Positions 1 to 7,394 are shown, numbered from the stretch's first letter. The stretch is DNA of 18,989 nucleotides from CAITSH01 sp964385505 (GCA_964385505.1 CAYLPI010000069.1:1-18989), one strand, 5' to 3'. A program made the numbers and translations. Notes: generated by a model not told the origin, from the letters alone.

Positions 1-680
1 GCCGGCGCACCGGGAGCGCGCAGCAGGTCGGGATAAACGGCCTTTGCACCAGCCAGAAACGCCGTGATGGCGTGGTCGGCGCTGGCGGCGAAGTCCTGTT
101 CCACCGGGGCGCGGTAGATGAAGCGGCGGATGGCGTAATAAAACATGCCGCCGTGCAGTTTCCAGACAAACTCGATTTCGGCGCGCGACACCGGCTTTTT
201 GCTGCTTACGCCGCAATGCCGGCGCAACTCGCGACAAATCGCCGTCAGCAGGCGGCGCTGGATGAGGCCGATGTAGCGGCGGTTGAAGCCGGTGTCGGAC
301 AGGCCCGCGTACATGTAAATGCGTATCCACTCCGGGCGATAGGTGGCGTGCGCATAGGCCTGGTAAAAGCCGAGCAGGCGCTGGTGCAGACTGCGGCCGG
401 GGTCCTCGATGTCGAGCAGCCAGTTCGGGTTCCAGCGGCCGAGGAAGACTTCCTTGAATACGCGCTCGATCAGCGCCTGCTTGGACGGGAAGTAGCGGTA
501 AAGCAGCGGCTGGGTGATGCCCAGTTGGCGCGACAGTTCGCGCGTTTGCCCGGAAAAACCCACCTCGGCAAAATAAGCGATGGCGCCCTCGACTATTTTG
601 CGCTCGCGTTCCTCGGGGCTGAGCCGGCTGCGCGCCGGCGCTTTGGCCGATGGTTTGCGTTTTTTGGGCGAGGAGGGCAC
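1..680 (-). CDS. TetR/AcrR family transcriptional regulator (C-terminus cut by window edge)
   Basis: The minus strand is open from a GTG at 680 to the left edge, giving about 226 residues. A stop codon at 729-731 blocks any much longer start, and no in-frame ATG lies between it and 680. After a basic tail (residues 1-28), a TetR N-terminal DNA-binding domain is clear: a first helix ending GAIAYFAEVGF, then a helix-turn-helix at about 44-66 with the family-typical LGITQPLLYRYFPSKQAL. The rest is helical and would be the ligand-binding and dimerisation domain; ligand unknown. TetR proteins of this size are usually about 200-230 residues, so little is missing. It is divergent from the LVIVD gene starting at 866, with a 185-base gap, so by analogy it may repress itself and that neighbour. 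The GTG start has no good ribosome-binding site and is the least certain part. Confidence 0.85.
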   Translation of the reverse strand, partial: MPSSPKKRKPSAKAPARSRLSPEERERKIVEGAIAYFAEVGFSGQTRELSRQLGITQPLLYRYFPSKQALIERVFKEVFLGRWNPNWLLDIEDPGRSLHQRLLGFYQAYAHATYRPEWIRIYMYAGLSDTGFNRRYIGLIQRRLLTAICRELRRHCGVSSKKPVSRAEIEFVWKLHGGMFYYAIRRFIYRAPVEQDFAASADHAITAFLAGAKAVYPDLLRAPGAP

Positions 681-865
681 GGTGGCGTCTGGATTGTGGT
701 CAGCCGCGAGGACGGCTCGCGGATGATGCTAGCATGCGCGCCCTCGCCCTCAAAACAGAACGCGCCGACCGACGGCGGCCGTGAATTCTTTTCATCCGGA
801 CGCTCGCAACAACTTGGCGTTCGATAAAATACGTCCGCAGTCCTTTTTTTCTACCTGGATACCAC

Positions 866-2119
866 ATGAGCACACTCTCCTCCGGCGGACCCGCCGCCCG
901 GGCTGACCAGACGCTGGCCCTCAACATGAAGCTGATTTCGCATCACGAGCTGGACGGCTTCGGCGGCCTCGGCGAGGGCATCTCAATGCAGGTCGCCAAC
1001 GACGGCCGTCGCATTTTGTGGCTGGCGCATGAAGCCGCGCCGAAAAATTTCACCGGTGTCGATGTCACCGACCCGCGCAATCCCAAAGTCGTGGTGCAGA
1101 CCGACCTGCCGCACATGCGCGTGCGCTCCAACTCGCTCGATGTCGTCGGCAACCTGATGGCGGTGGCCTACCAGACCAAGGAGCCCGGCCTCAAGCCGGC
1201 GGGCTTTGACTTGTTTGATATCAGCGTGCCCGAGGCGCCCAGGCACATTTCGCACTTTGACTGCTCCGGACCGTATTCGCGCGGCGTGCACGCGTTGTGG
1301 TTTGTCGATGGCAAGTATGTGCACATGGCTTCGGGCGCCGGTGATTTCCAGCCGCGCAACCAGCTTGATGACCAGTTCTACATGATTGTCGATGTGTCCG
1401 ATCCGTCCAAGCCGGTCGAGGCCGGCCGCTGGTGGCTGCCCGGCACGCGCGAGGGTGACGCCGAACCCGCGCCCAAGCGCCTCCCGGCGCCCTTTGACAT
1501 GGGTTTTCGCGCCCATAACACCAATGTGTTCCCCCAGCGCCCCGACCGCGCCTATGTCGGCTATATCGACGGTGGCGCGTTGATCCTCGATATCAGCGAC
1601 ATGAAAAACATCAAGCTGGTGTCGCGCTGGAGTTATTCGCCGCCATTTAACGGCTTTACGCACACCGTGCTGCCGCTGTTCAGCCGCGACCTGCTGGTGG
1701 TAAGCGACGAGTGCGTGCTCGATGACGGCGCCGACTGGCCCAAGCTGGCCTGGGTGGTCGATGCGCGGCTGGAGACGAATCTGGTGCCGATCGGTACGTT
1801 TCCGGCGCCCCCCTACGAGGCCTTTGCCAAACGCGGCGGACGTTTTGGCGCGCACAACGTGCACGAAAACATTCCGGTCGCGACCTCGTTCAAGTCGGAC
1901 TCCATCATCGTCGGCACCTTTTTCAATGCCGGCGTGCGTGCCTACGATATTTCCAATCCCTACCAGGTGCGCGAAATCGCCTACTACGTGCCGGGTGCGC
2001 CCAAGCTGTCGCCCGCGGGTAGCATCCAGCTCAACGATATTTACGTCGATGAAAACCGCTTGGTGTACACGGTGGACCGCTTTACCGGCGGGCTGTATAT
2101 CCTGGAAATGACCATTTGA
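866..2119 (+). CDS. LVIVD repeat beta-propeller protein
   Basis: A 417-residue protein built from repeated blades of the LVIVD type, in which a beta strand ends in V/I-D-(V/I)-(S/T)-(D/N)-P. Repeats are visible near residues 62-80 (GVDVTDPRNPKVV), 113-128 (FDLFDISVPEAP), 171-188 (MIVDVSDPSKPVEAGRW), 238-253 (LILDISDMKNIKLVSRW), about 359-375 (RAYDISNPYQVREIAYY) and the last residues (GLYILEMTI). Such repeats form a propeller, often extracytoplasmic, with no established enzymatic role. No signal peptide is evident at the N-terminus, so it may be cytoplasmic unless the start is wrong. Several histidines sit in short motifs between blades (RAHNTN, FTHTV, AHNVHEN), which might bind a metal or substrate; that is inference. 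The start at 866 has only a weak ribosome-binding site. It is divergent from a TetR gene and ends before a hairpin terminator. Confidence 0.85.
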   Translation: MSTLSSGGPAARADQTLALNMKLISHHELDGFGGLGEGISMQVANDGRRILWLAHEAAPKNFTGVDVTDPRNPKVVVQTDLPHMRVRSNSLDVVGNLMAVAYQTKEPGLKPAGFDLFDISVPEAPRHISHFDCSGPYSRGVHALWFVDGKYVHMASGAGDFQPRNQLDDQFYMIVDVSDPSKPVEAGRWWLPGTREGDAEPAPKRLPAPFDMGFRAHNTNVFPQRPDRAYVGYIDGGALILDISDMKNIKLVSRWSYSPPFNGFTHTVLPLFSRDLLVVSDECVLDDGADWPKLAWVVDARLETNLVPIGTFPAPPYEAFAKRGGRFGAHNVHENIPVATSFKSDSIIVGTFFNAGVRAYDISNPYQVREIAYYVPGAPKLSPAGSIQLNDIYVDENRLVYTVDRFTGGLYILEMTI

Positions 2120-2153
2120 AGCGGTACATTTGACGCGGTAACGCAGCGCGTGA

Positions 2154-2182
2154 AAAAAAGGGATGCGTTGTCTCCCTTTTTT
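2154..2182. terminator. Bidirectional Rho-independent terminator
   Basis: A perfect inverted repeat pairs AAAAAAGGGA (2154-2163) with TCCCTTTTTT (2173-2182) around a 9-base loop. A-tract and T-tract flank the GC part, so it can end transcription both from the LVIVD gene (+) and from the dehydrogenase gene (-), which converge here. Confidence 0.85.
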
Positions 2183-2202
2183 ATTTGGGCATTGCAGCGG
2201 TC

Positions 2203-3093
2203 TCAGCGTCCGGCGTCACGCCAGTAGGCCGGCAGATTCACGACATCGGCCTCGCCCATGCCTTCGGCCGAGACTTCATCGAATACCTGCAGCGCCCGCG
2301 CCGTCACCGGCAATGTCACACCGCGGGTCGCCGCCTCGGCCACCATGGTGCGCAAGTCCTTGCGCACGCCGTCGATGTGGATGGTCACCGGTGCGCTATT
2401 GTCGCCGCCGAGATTGGCGATGATGGCCGGTCCGCGCGTGCGCAGCGTCGCCGGCGCACCCGAGGTGTCGCCGAAAATATCGATCAGGCGTTGCGGCGAC
2501 AGGCCCAGCGGCTTGACCAGCGCGAGCGCCTCGCCGAAGGTTTGCCAGAACACCAGCAGCGGCAGGTTGATGGCAAGCTTCATCAACGAACCGGAACCGA
2601 CCGGCCCGAGGTGTTCGACGCGCCGGCACAACTGGTCTAGTAACGGTTTGGCTTCGCCGAACGCGGCCTCGCTGCCGCCGACAAAGGCGAACAGCTTGCC
2701 GTCGCGCGCCGGACCGACGGTGCCGCCGACCGGACTGTCAACAAAGCGTGCGCCCTTTGCCTCGGCTTCCCCGGCTAGTGCGATCTCTGTGTTGGGCAGC
2801 ACCGTGCTCATCTCGATGAACAGTTTGCCCGGCGCGGCGCCGGCAAGCAGTCCGTTGGCGCCGCGATAGGCGTCCTCCAGTGCTTTGTCGTCGGTCATGA
2901 TCGAAATGATGACGTCGCAATCGCGCGCGAGGTCGGCGGCGGTGGCGGCCACGCTGGCACCGCTGATGGCTTCGGCCTTGGTGCGGGTGCGGTTCCAGAC
3001 GCTGACCGGGTGGCCCAGCAGCAACAGGCGCTGGGCAATCGCCGCACCCATGCGGCCGATGCCGCAAACGCCGATTCGTGATGTCGTACTCAT
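2203..3093 (-). CDS. NAD(P)-dependent beta-hydroxyacid dehydrogenase (3-hydroxyisobutyrate dehydrogenase family)
   Basis: A 296-residue protein, the normal length for the family that includes 3-hydroxyisobutyrate dehydrogenase, tartronate semialdehyde reductase and succinic semialdehyde/glyoxylate reductases. The N-terminal Rossmann domain has the dinucleotide motif GIGRMG (11-16). The second strand ends in NRTRTK (34-39); an NRTxxK sequence here is typical of NADP-preferring members. The substrate motif DSPVGG is at 119-124 and the catalytic helix GSGSLMKLAIN at 166-176, with Lys172 as the expected catalytic lysine and Asn176 beside it. The C-terminal helical domain is complete. It most likely interconverts a short beta- or gamma-hydroxyacid and its semialdehyde in the cytoplasm; the substrate cannot be read from the sequence. 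It is divergent from the CobW gene and convergent with the LVIVD gene, so it is probably transcribed alone. Confidence 0.9.
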   Translation of the reverse strand: MSTTSRIGVCGIGRMGAAIAQRLLLLGHPVSVWNRTRTKAEAISGASVAATAADLARDCDVIISIMTDDKALEDAYRGANGLLAGAAPGKLFIEMSTVLPNTEIALAGEAEAKGARFVDSPVGGTVGPARDGKLFAFVGGSEAAFGEAKPLLDQLCRRVEHLGPVGSGSLMKLAINLPLLVFWQTFGEALALVKPLGLSPQRLIDIFGDTSGAPATLRTRGPAIIANLGGDNSAPVTIHIDGVRKDLRTMVAEAATRGVTLPVTARALQVFDEVSAEGMGEADVVNLPAYWRDAGR

Positions 3094-3146
3094 GCCTTGC
3101 TCTCCATGCTGGGTTTTTGACTGCGGTCCGGACGGCCGGGCTGCGG

Positions 3147-3188
3147 GTTTGCGTACTCAGGTTTGCGTACGCAGGTGAGCGTGCGCAA
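3147..3188. repeat. Tandem 14-bp repeats in a divergent promoter region
   Basis: Two adjacent 14-bp units, GTTTGCGTACTCAG (3147-3160) and GTTTGCGTACGCAG (3161-3174), differ at one base. A degenerate third unit follows (3175-3188, GTGAGCGTGCGCAA). The second unit contains the perfect 10-bp palindrome TGCGTACGCA (3164-3173). They lie between the divergent dehydrogenase and CobW genes and could be regulator sites; that is inference. Confidence 0.6.
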
Positions 3189-3268
3189 CGGTGCGTGCTA
3201 GACTCGCCCCGCTATTTTGGCATTATCCGGGCACGTTTTAGCGCCTCATCGCCGCGCCGTTCAAAAAA

Positions 3269-4324
3269 ATGAATCAGATCGCCTCGCAAGTCGACCCGCT
3301 TGCCACCAAGCTGCCCGTCACCATCATCACCGGCTTCCTCGGCAGCGGTAAAACCACGCTGATCAGCCGGCTGCTGACCCACCCGGACATGAACCGCGTC
3401 GCCGTGCTCATCAATGAAGTGGGCGAGATCGGCATCGACAACGACCTGGTGCGCATGTCCTCGGAGAACGTCACGCTGCTCGCCAACGGCTGCCTGTGCT
3501 GCACCGTGCGCACCGACTTGCAGGAGACATTGCGCGAGTTGTTCGGCCAGCGCCGCGCCGGCGAGATTGCCGACTTTGACCGCGTCGTGGTCGAGACCAC
3601 CGGACTCGCCGATCCGGCGCCGGTGGTGCAGACCCTCGCCAGCGACACCATGCTGGCGGCCTTGTACCGCCTTGATGGCGTGGTGACCCTGGTCGATGCG
3701 GTCAACGGCGTTTCGAATATTGAAAACATGCCCGAAGCGCAAAAGCAGATCGCGCTTGCCGATCGCATCATCATCAGCAAATCCGACCTCGCCAGCGAGG
3801 CCCAACTGGAGGTGTTGCGCCAGCGCATCGCGGCGGTCAACCCGCGCGCCGATGCGGTGCTGGCGGTGATGGGCGACATAGCCCCCGTGCTGCTGACCGG
3901 ACTTGGACTGGCGAGCGCGCGCGCCGGCATCTCGACGCTGGATTTTCTCGGCGAGGGGGCGAAACCTCACGGCGCCGGCGAAGCCTACCTTGGCGCACGC
4001 CTGCCGGCACGCCACGATGCCGGCATTCGCACCTTGTCGCTGCGCTTTGACAAGCCGTTTTCGTGGGAGGCGTTTTCAGCGGCGATGGACATGCTGGCGA
4101 CGCTGCGCGGCCCCGACCTGTTGCGCGTCAAGGGTATCGTCAACGTCGATGGCAAGCCGGTGGTGGTGCAGGGCGTGCAGCACATATTCCACCCGGCGCT
4201 GCACCTGGATCGATGGCCGAGCGAGGACCGCGACACGCGCATCGTATTCATCAGCCGCAAGCTCGACGAGGCGATGATTCGCGGCCTGTTCAGCGCCGTC
4301 GGCGCGCTGGTGCCGGGCGGCTAG
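3269..4324 (+). CDS. CobW/COG0523 family metal-associated GTPase
   Basis: A 351-residue G3E-family P-loop GTPase. Visible in order: Walker A GFLGSGKTT (22-30); a switch-like INEVGEIGID (48-57); the hallmark metal-binding GCLCC, CxCC at 75-78; the Walker B-type ETTGLADP (109-116); a guanine-specificity SKSD (170-173) in place of NKxD; and a C-terminal CobW_C-type domain at about 250-345. COG0523 proteins use GTP hydrolysis to deliver metals, often zinc or cobalt, to target enzymes or cobalamin synthesis. Which metal or client applies here is not visible, and no cobalamin or nitrile hydratase genes are nearby. The closest possible client is the metal-dependent amidohydrolase that converges on it, but there is no direct evidence for that link. 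The initiating ATG has a poor ribosome-binding site. A terminator follows the stop. Confidence 0.92.
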   Translation: MNQIASQVDPLATKLPVTIITGFLGSGKTTLISRLLTHPDMNRVAVLINEVGEIGIDNDLVRMSSENVTLLANGCLCCTVRTDLQETLRELFGQRRAGEIADFDRVVVETTGLADPAPVVQTLASDTMLAALYRLDGVVTLVDAVNGVSNIENMPEAQKQIALADRIIISKSDLASEAQLEVLRQRIAAVNPRADAVLAVMGDIAPVLLTGLGLASARAGISTLDFLGEGAKPHGAGEAYLGARLPARHDAGIRTLSLRFDKPFSWEAFSAAMDMLATLRGPDLLRVKGIVNVDGKPVVVQGVQHIFHPALHLDRWPSEDRDTRIVFISRKLDEAMIRGLFSAVGALVPGG

Positions 4325-4330
4325 GGAAAA

Positions 4331-4362
4331 AAAAGGGCTGCACGCAATGCGGCATCCCTTTT
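4331..4362. terminator. Rho-independent terminator between convergent genes
   Basis: AAAAGGG (4331-4337) pairs with CCCTTTT (4356-4362), extended by TGC/GCA inside the stem. Eight A residues at 4327-4334 read as a U-tract on the minus strand, so it is strongest as the terminator of the amidohydrolase gene. It can also serve the CobW gene. Confidence 0.8.
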
Positions 4363-4380
4363 GGGTCGTGCCGGTCCGGC

Positions 4381-5520
4381 CTAGCGACCCTTGATCTTGA
4401 TCTTGAACAGCTTGCGCGCATTGCCGCCCATGATGCGCTGGCGGTCGGCGCCGGACAGGCCCTTGACGCTCTTCACCAGTCCGACCGGATCGTCCTCGCC
4501 CATGTCGTAGGGGTAGTCGGTACCCAGCATGACGCGGTCGGAGCCGTACTTGCGCACCAGGTTGGCGAGCATTTCCGGGTCGAAGGTGATGGTATCGAAA
4601 TACATCTTGGCGAGGTAGCTCGAGGGCGCCTTCTTGATGACGCTGCGCAGGTCGGCACGGGCGCGGTGGGCGTGGTCCATGCGCGCCCAGTAGTGCGCGA
4701 GGTACGCGCCGCCGTGGGCGATGACCACCTTCAGCCTGGGGTTGCGCATCATCACGCCGTCGAGGATCAGGTGGCTGACGGCGATGGTGGTGTCCATCGG
4801 GTTGCCGATGACGTTGTTGAAGTAATGGTCAACGAGGCGCTGGCCCTCGGTAAAACCGACCGGATGCAGGAACAGCGGCATTTCGAGCTCTTCGGCGCGG
4901 CGGAAGAATTTTTCCAGCTTCAGCTTCGGGTCCGTGAGATCCATGCCGTTAACGTTGGTGTTGAGTTCGACGCCGCGCAGGCCCAGCACCTTGTGGGCGT
5001 ATTCGAGTTCTTTCACCGCCATGTCGGCGTTTTGCAGCGGCACCGAGCCGATGCCGACAAACCGGTCGGGATGGTCGGCGACCACTCTGGCGATGCCTTC
5101 GTTGACTTCGCGCGCCAGCGTGCGCCCGAGCGAGGCCTCGGCCCAGTAGTAGTACTGGAAGGGCGCCGGCGATACCGCCTGAATGTCTATGCCCATCTTG
5201 TCCATGTCACGCAGGCGCACGTCGATGGACGACAGCTTGGGTGCGCGTGAGGCCATTTGTTTGACGTTGACCTCGTTGGTGAGGGCATTGGCGTAAATCA
5301 CGCTCGGCTCGTACTGCCCCGGTTTGAGGTGAGCGACCTTGGCCGCCACTGCGGTGTTGAGGTAGTGGCAGTGCACATCGATGCGCAAGTCCGCGGTCTT
5401 GCGCTTTGTCTTGGTGACCGAGGCGGCGCGGACCGAGGTCACGGCCTTGCGGCGGGTCGCGGCGGCGCGGCCGTGCCGGTGCGTGGGGTCGGTGCAGTTC
5501 GGGGAGCAGGTATAGAGCAT
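4381..5520 (-). CDS. Metal-dependent amidohydrolase, ACMSD-like (amidohydrolase 2 family)
   Basis: A 379-residue protein of the amidohydrolase-2 (ACMSD / gamma-resorcylate decarboxylase) type. The metal and catalytic signature is complete: HxH in DVHCHY (His50, His52), His219 in FLHPVGF, His269 in IAHGGAYL and Asp335 in GTDYPYDMG. Relatives use one divalent metal to decarboxylate or hydrolyse aromatic or cyclic acids, usually in catabolic pathways; the substrate here is unknown. The TIM-barrel proper begins near residue 45. Ahead of it is an unusual N-terminal extension with Cys5, Cys9, His14 and His16 in a C-x3-C-x4-H-x-H pattern, then a basic Ala/Arg/Lys-rich stretch. The ribosome-binding site before the ATG at 5520 is weak, so the true start could be further in. 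The gene is divergent from the coiled-coil protein gene at 5674. Confidence 0.9.
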   Translation of the reverse strand: MLYTCSPNCTDPTHRHGRAAATRRKAVTSVRAASVTKTKRKTADLRIDVHCHYLNTAVAAKVAHLKPGQYEPSVIYANALTNEVNVKQMASRAPKLSSIDVRLRDMDKMGIDIQAVSPAPFQYYYWAEASLGRTLAREVNEGIARVVADHPDRFVGIGSVPLQNADMAVKELEYAHKVLGLRGVELNTNVNGMDLTDPKLKLEKFFRRAEELEMPLFLHPVGFTEGQRLVDHYFNNVIGNPMDTTIAVSHLILDGVMMRNPRLKVVIAHGGAYLAHYWARMDHAHRARADLRSVIKKAPSSYLAKMYFDTITFDPEMLANLVRKYGSDRVMLGTDYPYDMGEDDPVGLVKSVKGLSGADRQRIMGGNARKLFKIKIKGR

Positions 5521-5635
5521 TGGGACGGTCCGTTTGTTGTTGTGGGAGTGTTGTTGGCGGACGACACCGCCGCAACGGCGCGTAGTTTAGCGCAAGCCGG
5601 GTTCGCTCCCCAACTGTGATAGCGTGCGCCTCTGG

Positions 5636-5651
5636 TTCCGGCTTGCCGGAA
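5636..5651. repeat. Short perfect hairpin upstream of the coiled-coil protein gene
   Basis: TTCCGGC (5636-5642) and GCCGGAA (5645-5651) form a 7-bp inverted repeat around TT, 22 bases before the start codon at 5674. It could be an operator half-site pair or a leader hairpin; the sequence does not decide. Confidence 0.4.
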
Positions 5652-5673
5652 GTGATTTCTGGAAAGGCTTGAT

Positions 5674-6066
5674 ATGGCACTCGGGTGGCTCGCGATGTTG
5701 AAACATGTTCCCTGGGGCGAGGTCGTCAGTAATGCGCCGGTGGTCACCGAGGGCGCGAAAAAGCTCTGGAACGCGGTAGCCAAGCGAACGGCACAGGCCG
5801 GCACCGCTGAAACCGGCCCCGAGCCGGCCGCCGCCGAGACGGTCACCGTCTTGCAGGCCCGGCTCGATGCCGCTGAACTGGCCATGTCAGAACTGCGCGC
5901 GCAGTTGCTCGCTTCGTCGGAACTGATCGGATCCCTGGCCGAACAAAACACCCAGTTGATTGCACGCGCCGAACTCAACCGGGTGCGGCTGCTGTGGCTG
6001 GCCAGAGCGACAGGATTGCTGGGCGTCGTCGCGGTGCTCGCACTGGTTGCGGCGTTGTTGCGCTGA
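5674..6066 (+). CDS. Hypothetical protein: coiled coil plus C-terminal membrane anchor
   Basis: A 130-residue protein that I do not recognise by family name. The start is supported by a good ribosome-binding site, GGAAAGG, about 8 bases upstream. Residues 1-38 form a hydrophobic/amphipathic region (ALGWLAMLKHV...KKLWNAVAKR). An Ala/Pro/Glu-rich linker follows (about 39-55), then a heptad-like helical stretch rich in Leu, Glu and Ala (about 56-105), then a single strongly hydrophobic segment (about 108-129) that ends on the last residue, Arg130. This suggests a tail-anchored inner-membrane protein with its coiled coil in the cytoplasm. No catalytic motif is present. The next gene on the same strand begins 165 bases on, behind an intergenic hairpin, so co-transcription is uncertain. 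Confidence 0.7.
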   Translation: MALGWLAMLKHVPWGEVVSNAPVVTEGAKKLWNAVAKRTAQAGTAETGPEPAAAETVTVLQARLDAAELAMSELRAQLLASSELIGSLAEQNTQLIARAELNRVRLLWLARATGLLGVVAVLALVAALLR

Positions 6067-6159
6067 GCGCGCCGGTGACGATGCCGCAAGGATGTAATAT
6101 GCCCTTTTTCTTGCGTTAAACTGCGCTTCGCAATAGAGCGTAAGAGCGCGGAGCAGCAG

Positions 6160-6192
6160 GCTGGAAACGCCCGTCTGGCGGGCATCTCCAGG
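6160..6192 (+). repeat. 33-bp palindromic repeat, copy A
   Basis: Starts GCTGGAAACGCCCGTCTGGC. The strand folds as CTGGA/TCCAG (6161-6165 with 6187-6191), a symmetric 3x3 internal loop, GCCCG/CGGGC (6169-6173 with 6179-6183), and a TCTGG loop. It is identical to copy B at 28 of 33 positions and to copy C at 25 of 33, without gaps. It lies 40 bases before the flavin reductase start codon, so it may be in the mRNA leader. Confidence 0.8.
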
Positions 6193-6231
6193 TGATTCCC
6201 TATATAAAAGCCATTTCCGGAAAGTCGTTTT

Positions 6232-6930
6232 ATGTCCCTTCAGCAACCCGCAGCACAACCGGCAGAGGCGATGCCGGATACGGTCTCGCTCGCTGTCGCC
6301 GATTTCAGCGCGACCGAGATGTATGTGTTCTTGCGCGACGCGGTGGTGCCGCGGCCCATCGCCTGGGTGTCCACCATCAACGCGCAAGGGCAGAGCAATC
6401 TCGCGCCCTTCAGCTTTTTCAATGTTGTCAGCCCTTATCCGCCGACGCTGGGCTTCAGTTGCGGCCCGCGCGGCGACAACCACAACTCGGACGTACGCGA
6501 GCCCAAGGACACCTTGCTCAATATCCGCGCCCTGGGCGAATTCGTCGTCAACATCTCGCCGGCGTCGCTGCTCGACGGCATGGTCAGGACCTCGGATCCG
6601 CTGGCGCACGGCAAAAGCGAATTCGCTCATGCCGGACTGGTCGAGGTCGCCTCGACCCTGGTGCGCCCGCCGCGCGTGGCCGGTGTGCCGGTGGCGTTCG
6701 AATGCCGCACTTTCGACATCATCGAAGTCGGCGTCAACACCTGGATCATGGGCACGGTGGTGCACCTGCATGTCGATCGGCGCGCTTACGTCGGCTCCAC
6801 GCCGGAACTGAAGCACCGCATCAATGTGCTCGCCGACGCCGCCGGCCGGCCGGTGGGCCGTCTCGATCGTGCCAATTACACGCGTGTGTCGGACGTCGAG
6901 TTTCACCGCCGCAAGGAAGGGCCCAACTGA
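6232..6930 (+). CDS. Flavin reductase-like, FMN-binding protein
   Basis: A 232-residue protein with the flavin reductase-like split-barrel signature: RPIAWVST (41-48), then NLAPFSFFNVVSP (56-68) and PPTLGFSCGPR. These residues form the FMN-binding site in the family (COG1853). Members reduce FMN or FAD with NAD(P)H, often to supply a partner monooxygenase, or simply bind FMN; no monooxygenase gene is in the window. The first 25 residues are a variable extension. The ATG at 6232 has a usable ribosome-binding site (GGAAAG) upstream. A 33-bp palindromic repeat lies just upstream and an 18-bp perfect palindrome just downstream of the stop. It may be co-transcribed with the membrane protein gene starting 64 bases later. 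Confidence 0.88.
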   Translation: MSLQQPAAQPAEAMPDTVSLAVADFSATEMYVFLRDAVVPRPIAWVSTINAQGQSNLAPFSFFNVVSPYPPTLGFSCGPRGDNHNSDVREPKDTLLNIRALGEFVVNISPASLLDGMVRTSDPLAHGKSEFAHAGLVEVASTLVRPPRVAGVPVAFECRTFDIIEVGVNTWIMGTVVHLHVDRRAYVGSTPELKHRINVLADAAGRPVGRLDRANYTRVSDVEFHRRKEGPN

Positions 6931-6935
6931 GTGCG

Positions 6936-6953
6936 GTCGCGTTGCAACGCGAC
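6936..6953. repeat. 18-bp perfect palindrome
   Basis: GTCGCGTTGCAACGCGAC is its own reverse complement. TGC (6932-6934) and GCA (6954-6956) extend the arms after a one-base bulge. It starts 5 bases after the flavin reductase stop and 59 bases before the next start codon. No T-tract follows, so a classical terminator is unlikely. An operator or a processing/anti-decay hairpin is possible. Confidence 0.65.
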
Positions 6954-6994
6954 GCAAATTTCGGCGCTGCGTCTGCTGCCGGATTGGCGCAACC

Positions 6995-7351
6995 ATGGGT
7001 AAATTGCTGATCGTCTGGCTTATCAATGCGCTGGCGCTGCTGGCGCTGCCCTATGTCGTGCCCTCGGTGCAGATCGACGGCTTTGCCACGGCGCTGGTCG
7101 CGGCGCTGGTGCTGGGTCTGGTCAACACCCTGATCCGACCGGTGCTGGTGGTGCTGACGCTGCCGGTCACCCTGCTGACCTTGGGCCTGTTCATTTTTGT
7201 CATCAACGGACTGATGTTCTGGCTGGTGGCGTCATTTTTGCGGGGCTTCCATGTCGCCGGTTTCTGGTCGGCGGTGCTGGGCGCGCTCGCCTATGCGCTG
7301 ATTTCCTGGGCGGCCAGCGTACTGGTGTTCGGCGCATCGGGCAGGCGCTGA
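6995..7351 (+). CDS. Phage holin family 4 / YvlD-type membrane protein
   Basis: 118 residues, almost entirely hydrophobic, with four predicted transmembrane helices: about 3-22, 28-48 (ATALVAALVLGLVNTLIRP), 53-79 and 88-112. The NTLIRP motif after helix 2 and the general pattern match the small integral membrane family named holin superfamily 4 (YvlD, PF04020-like). Despite the name these are chromosomal proteins of unknown function. The frame stays open upstream, but the chosen ATG starts MGKLLIVWLINALALLALP, where family homology would begin; the upstream part is unrelated, overlaps the flavin reductase gene in another frame, and is not credible. There is no strong ribosome-binding site. 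It could be translated from the same mRNA as the flavin reductase. No lysis genes are nearby, so a prophage role is not supported. Confidence 0.8.
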   Translation: MGKLLIVWLINALALLALPYVVPSVQIDGFATALVAALVLGLVNTLIRPVLVVLTLPVTLLTLGLFIFVINGLMFWLVASFLRGFHVAGFWSAVLGALAYALISWAASVLVFGASGRR

Positions 7352-7394
7352 AGGCAAGGCGGGCGTTCGGCGCTGGCCAGACGCCGCAGCGCGC

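Noticed and set aside
72..827. Long plus-strand open frame over the TetR gene
   Set aside because: It is antisense to a frame with a clear TetR helix-turn-helix, and its own translation shows no domain.
983..1864. Long minus-strand open frame over the LVIVD gene
   Set aside because: Low-information His/Arg/Ala/Val composition typical of antisense of a GC-rich gene; the plus strand encodes recognisable repeats.
4063..5250. 395-codon plus-strand open frame across the CobW end and the amidohydrolase
   Set aside because: It overlaps two well-supported genes and crosses a terminator; a by-product of GC-rich codon use.
6995..7351. Holin annotation as a sign of a prophage
   Set aside because: The family name is historical; there are no phage lysis, structural or integrase genes nearby.
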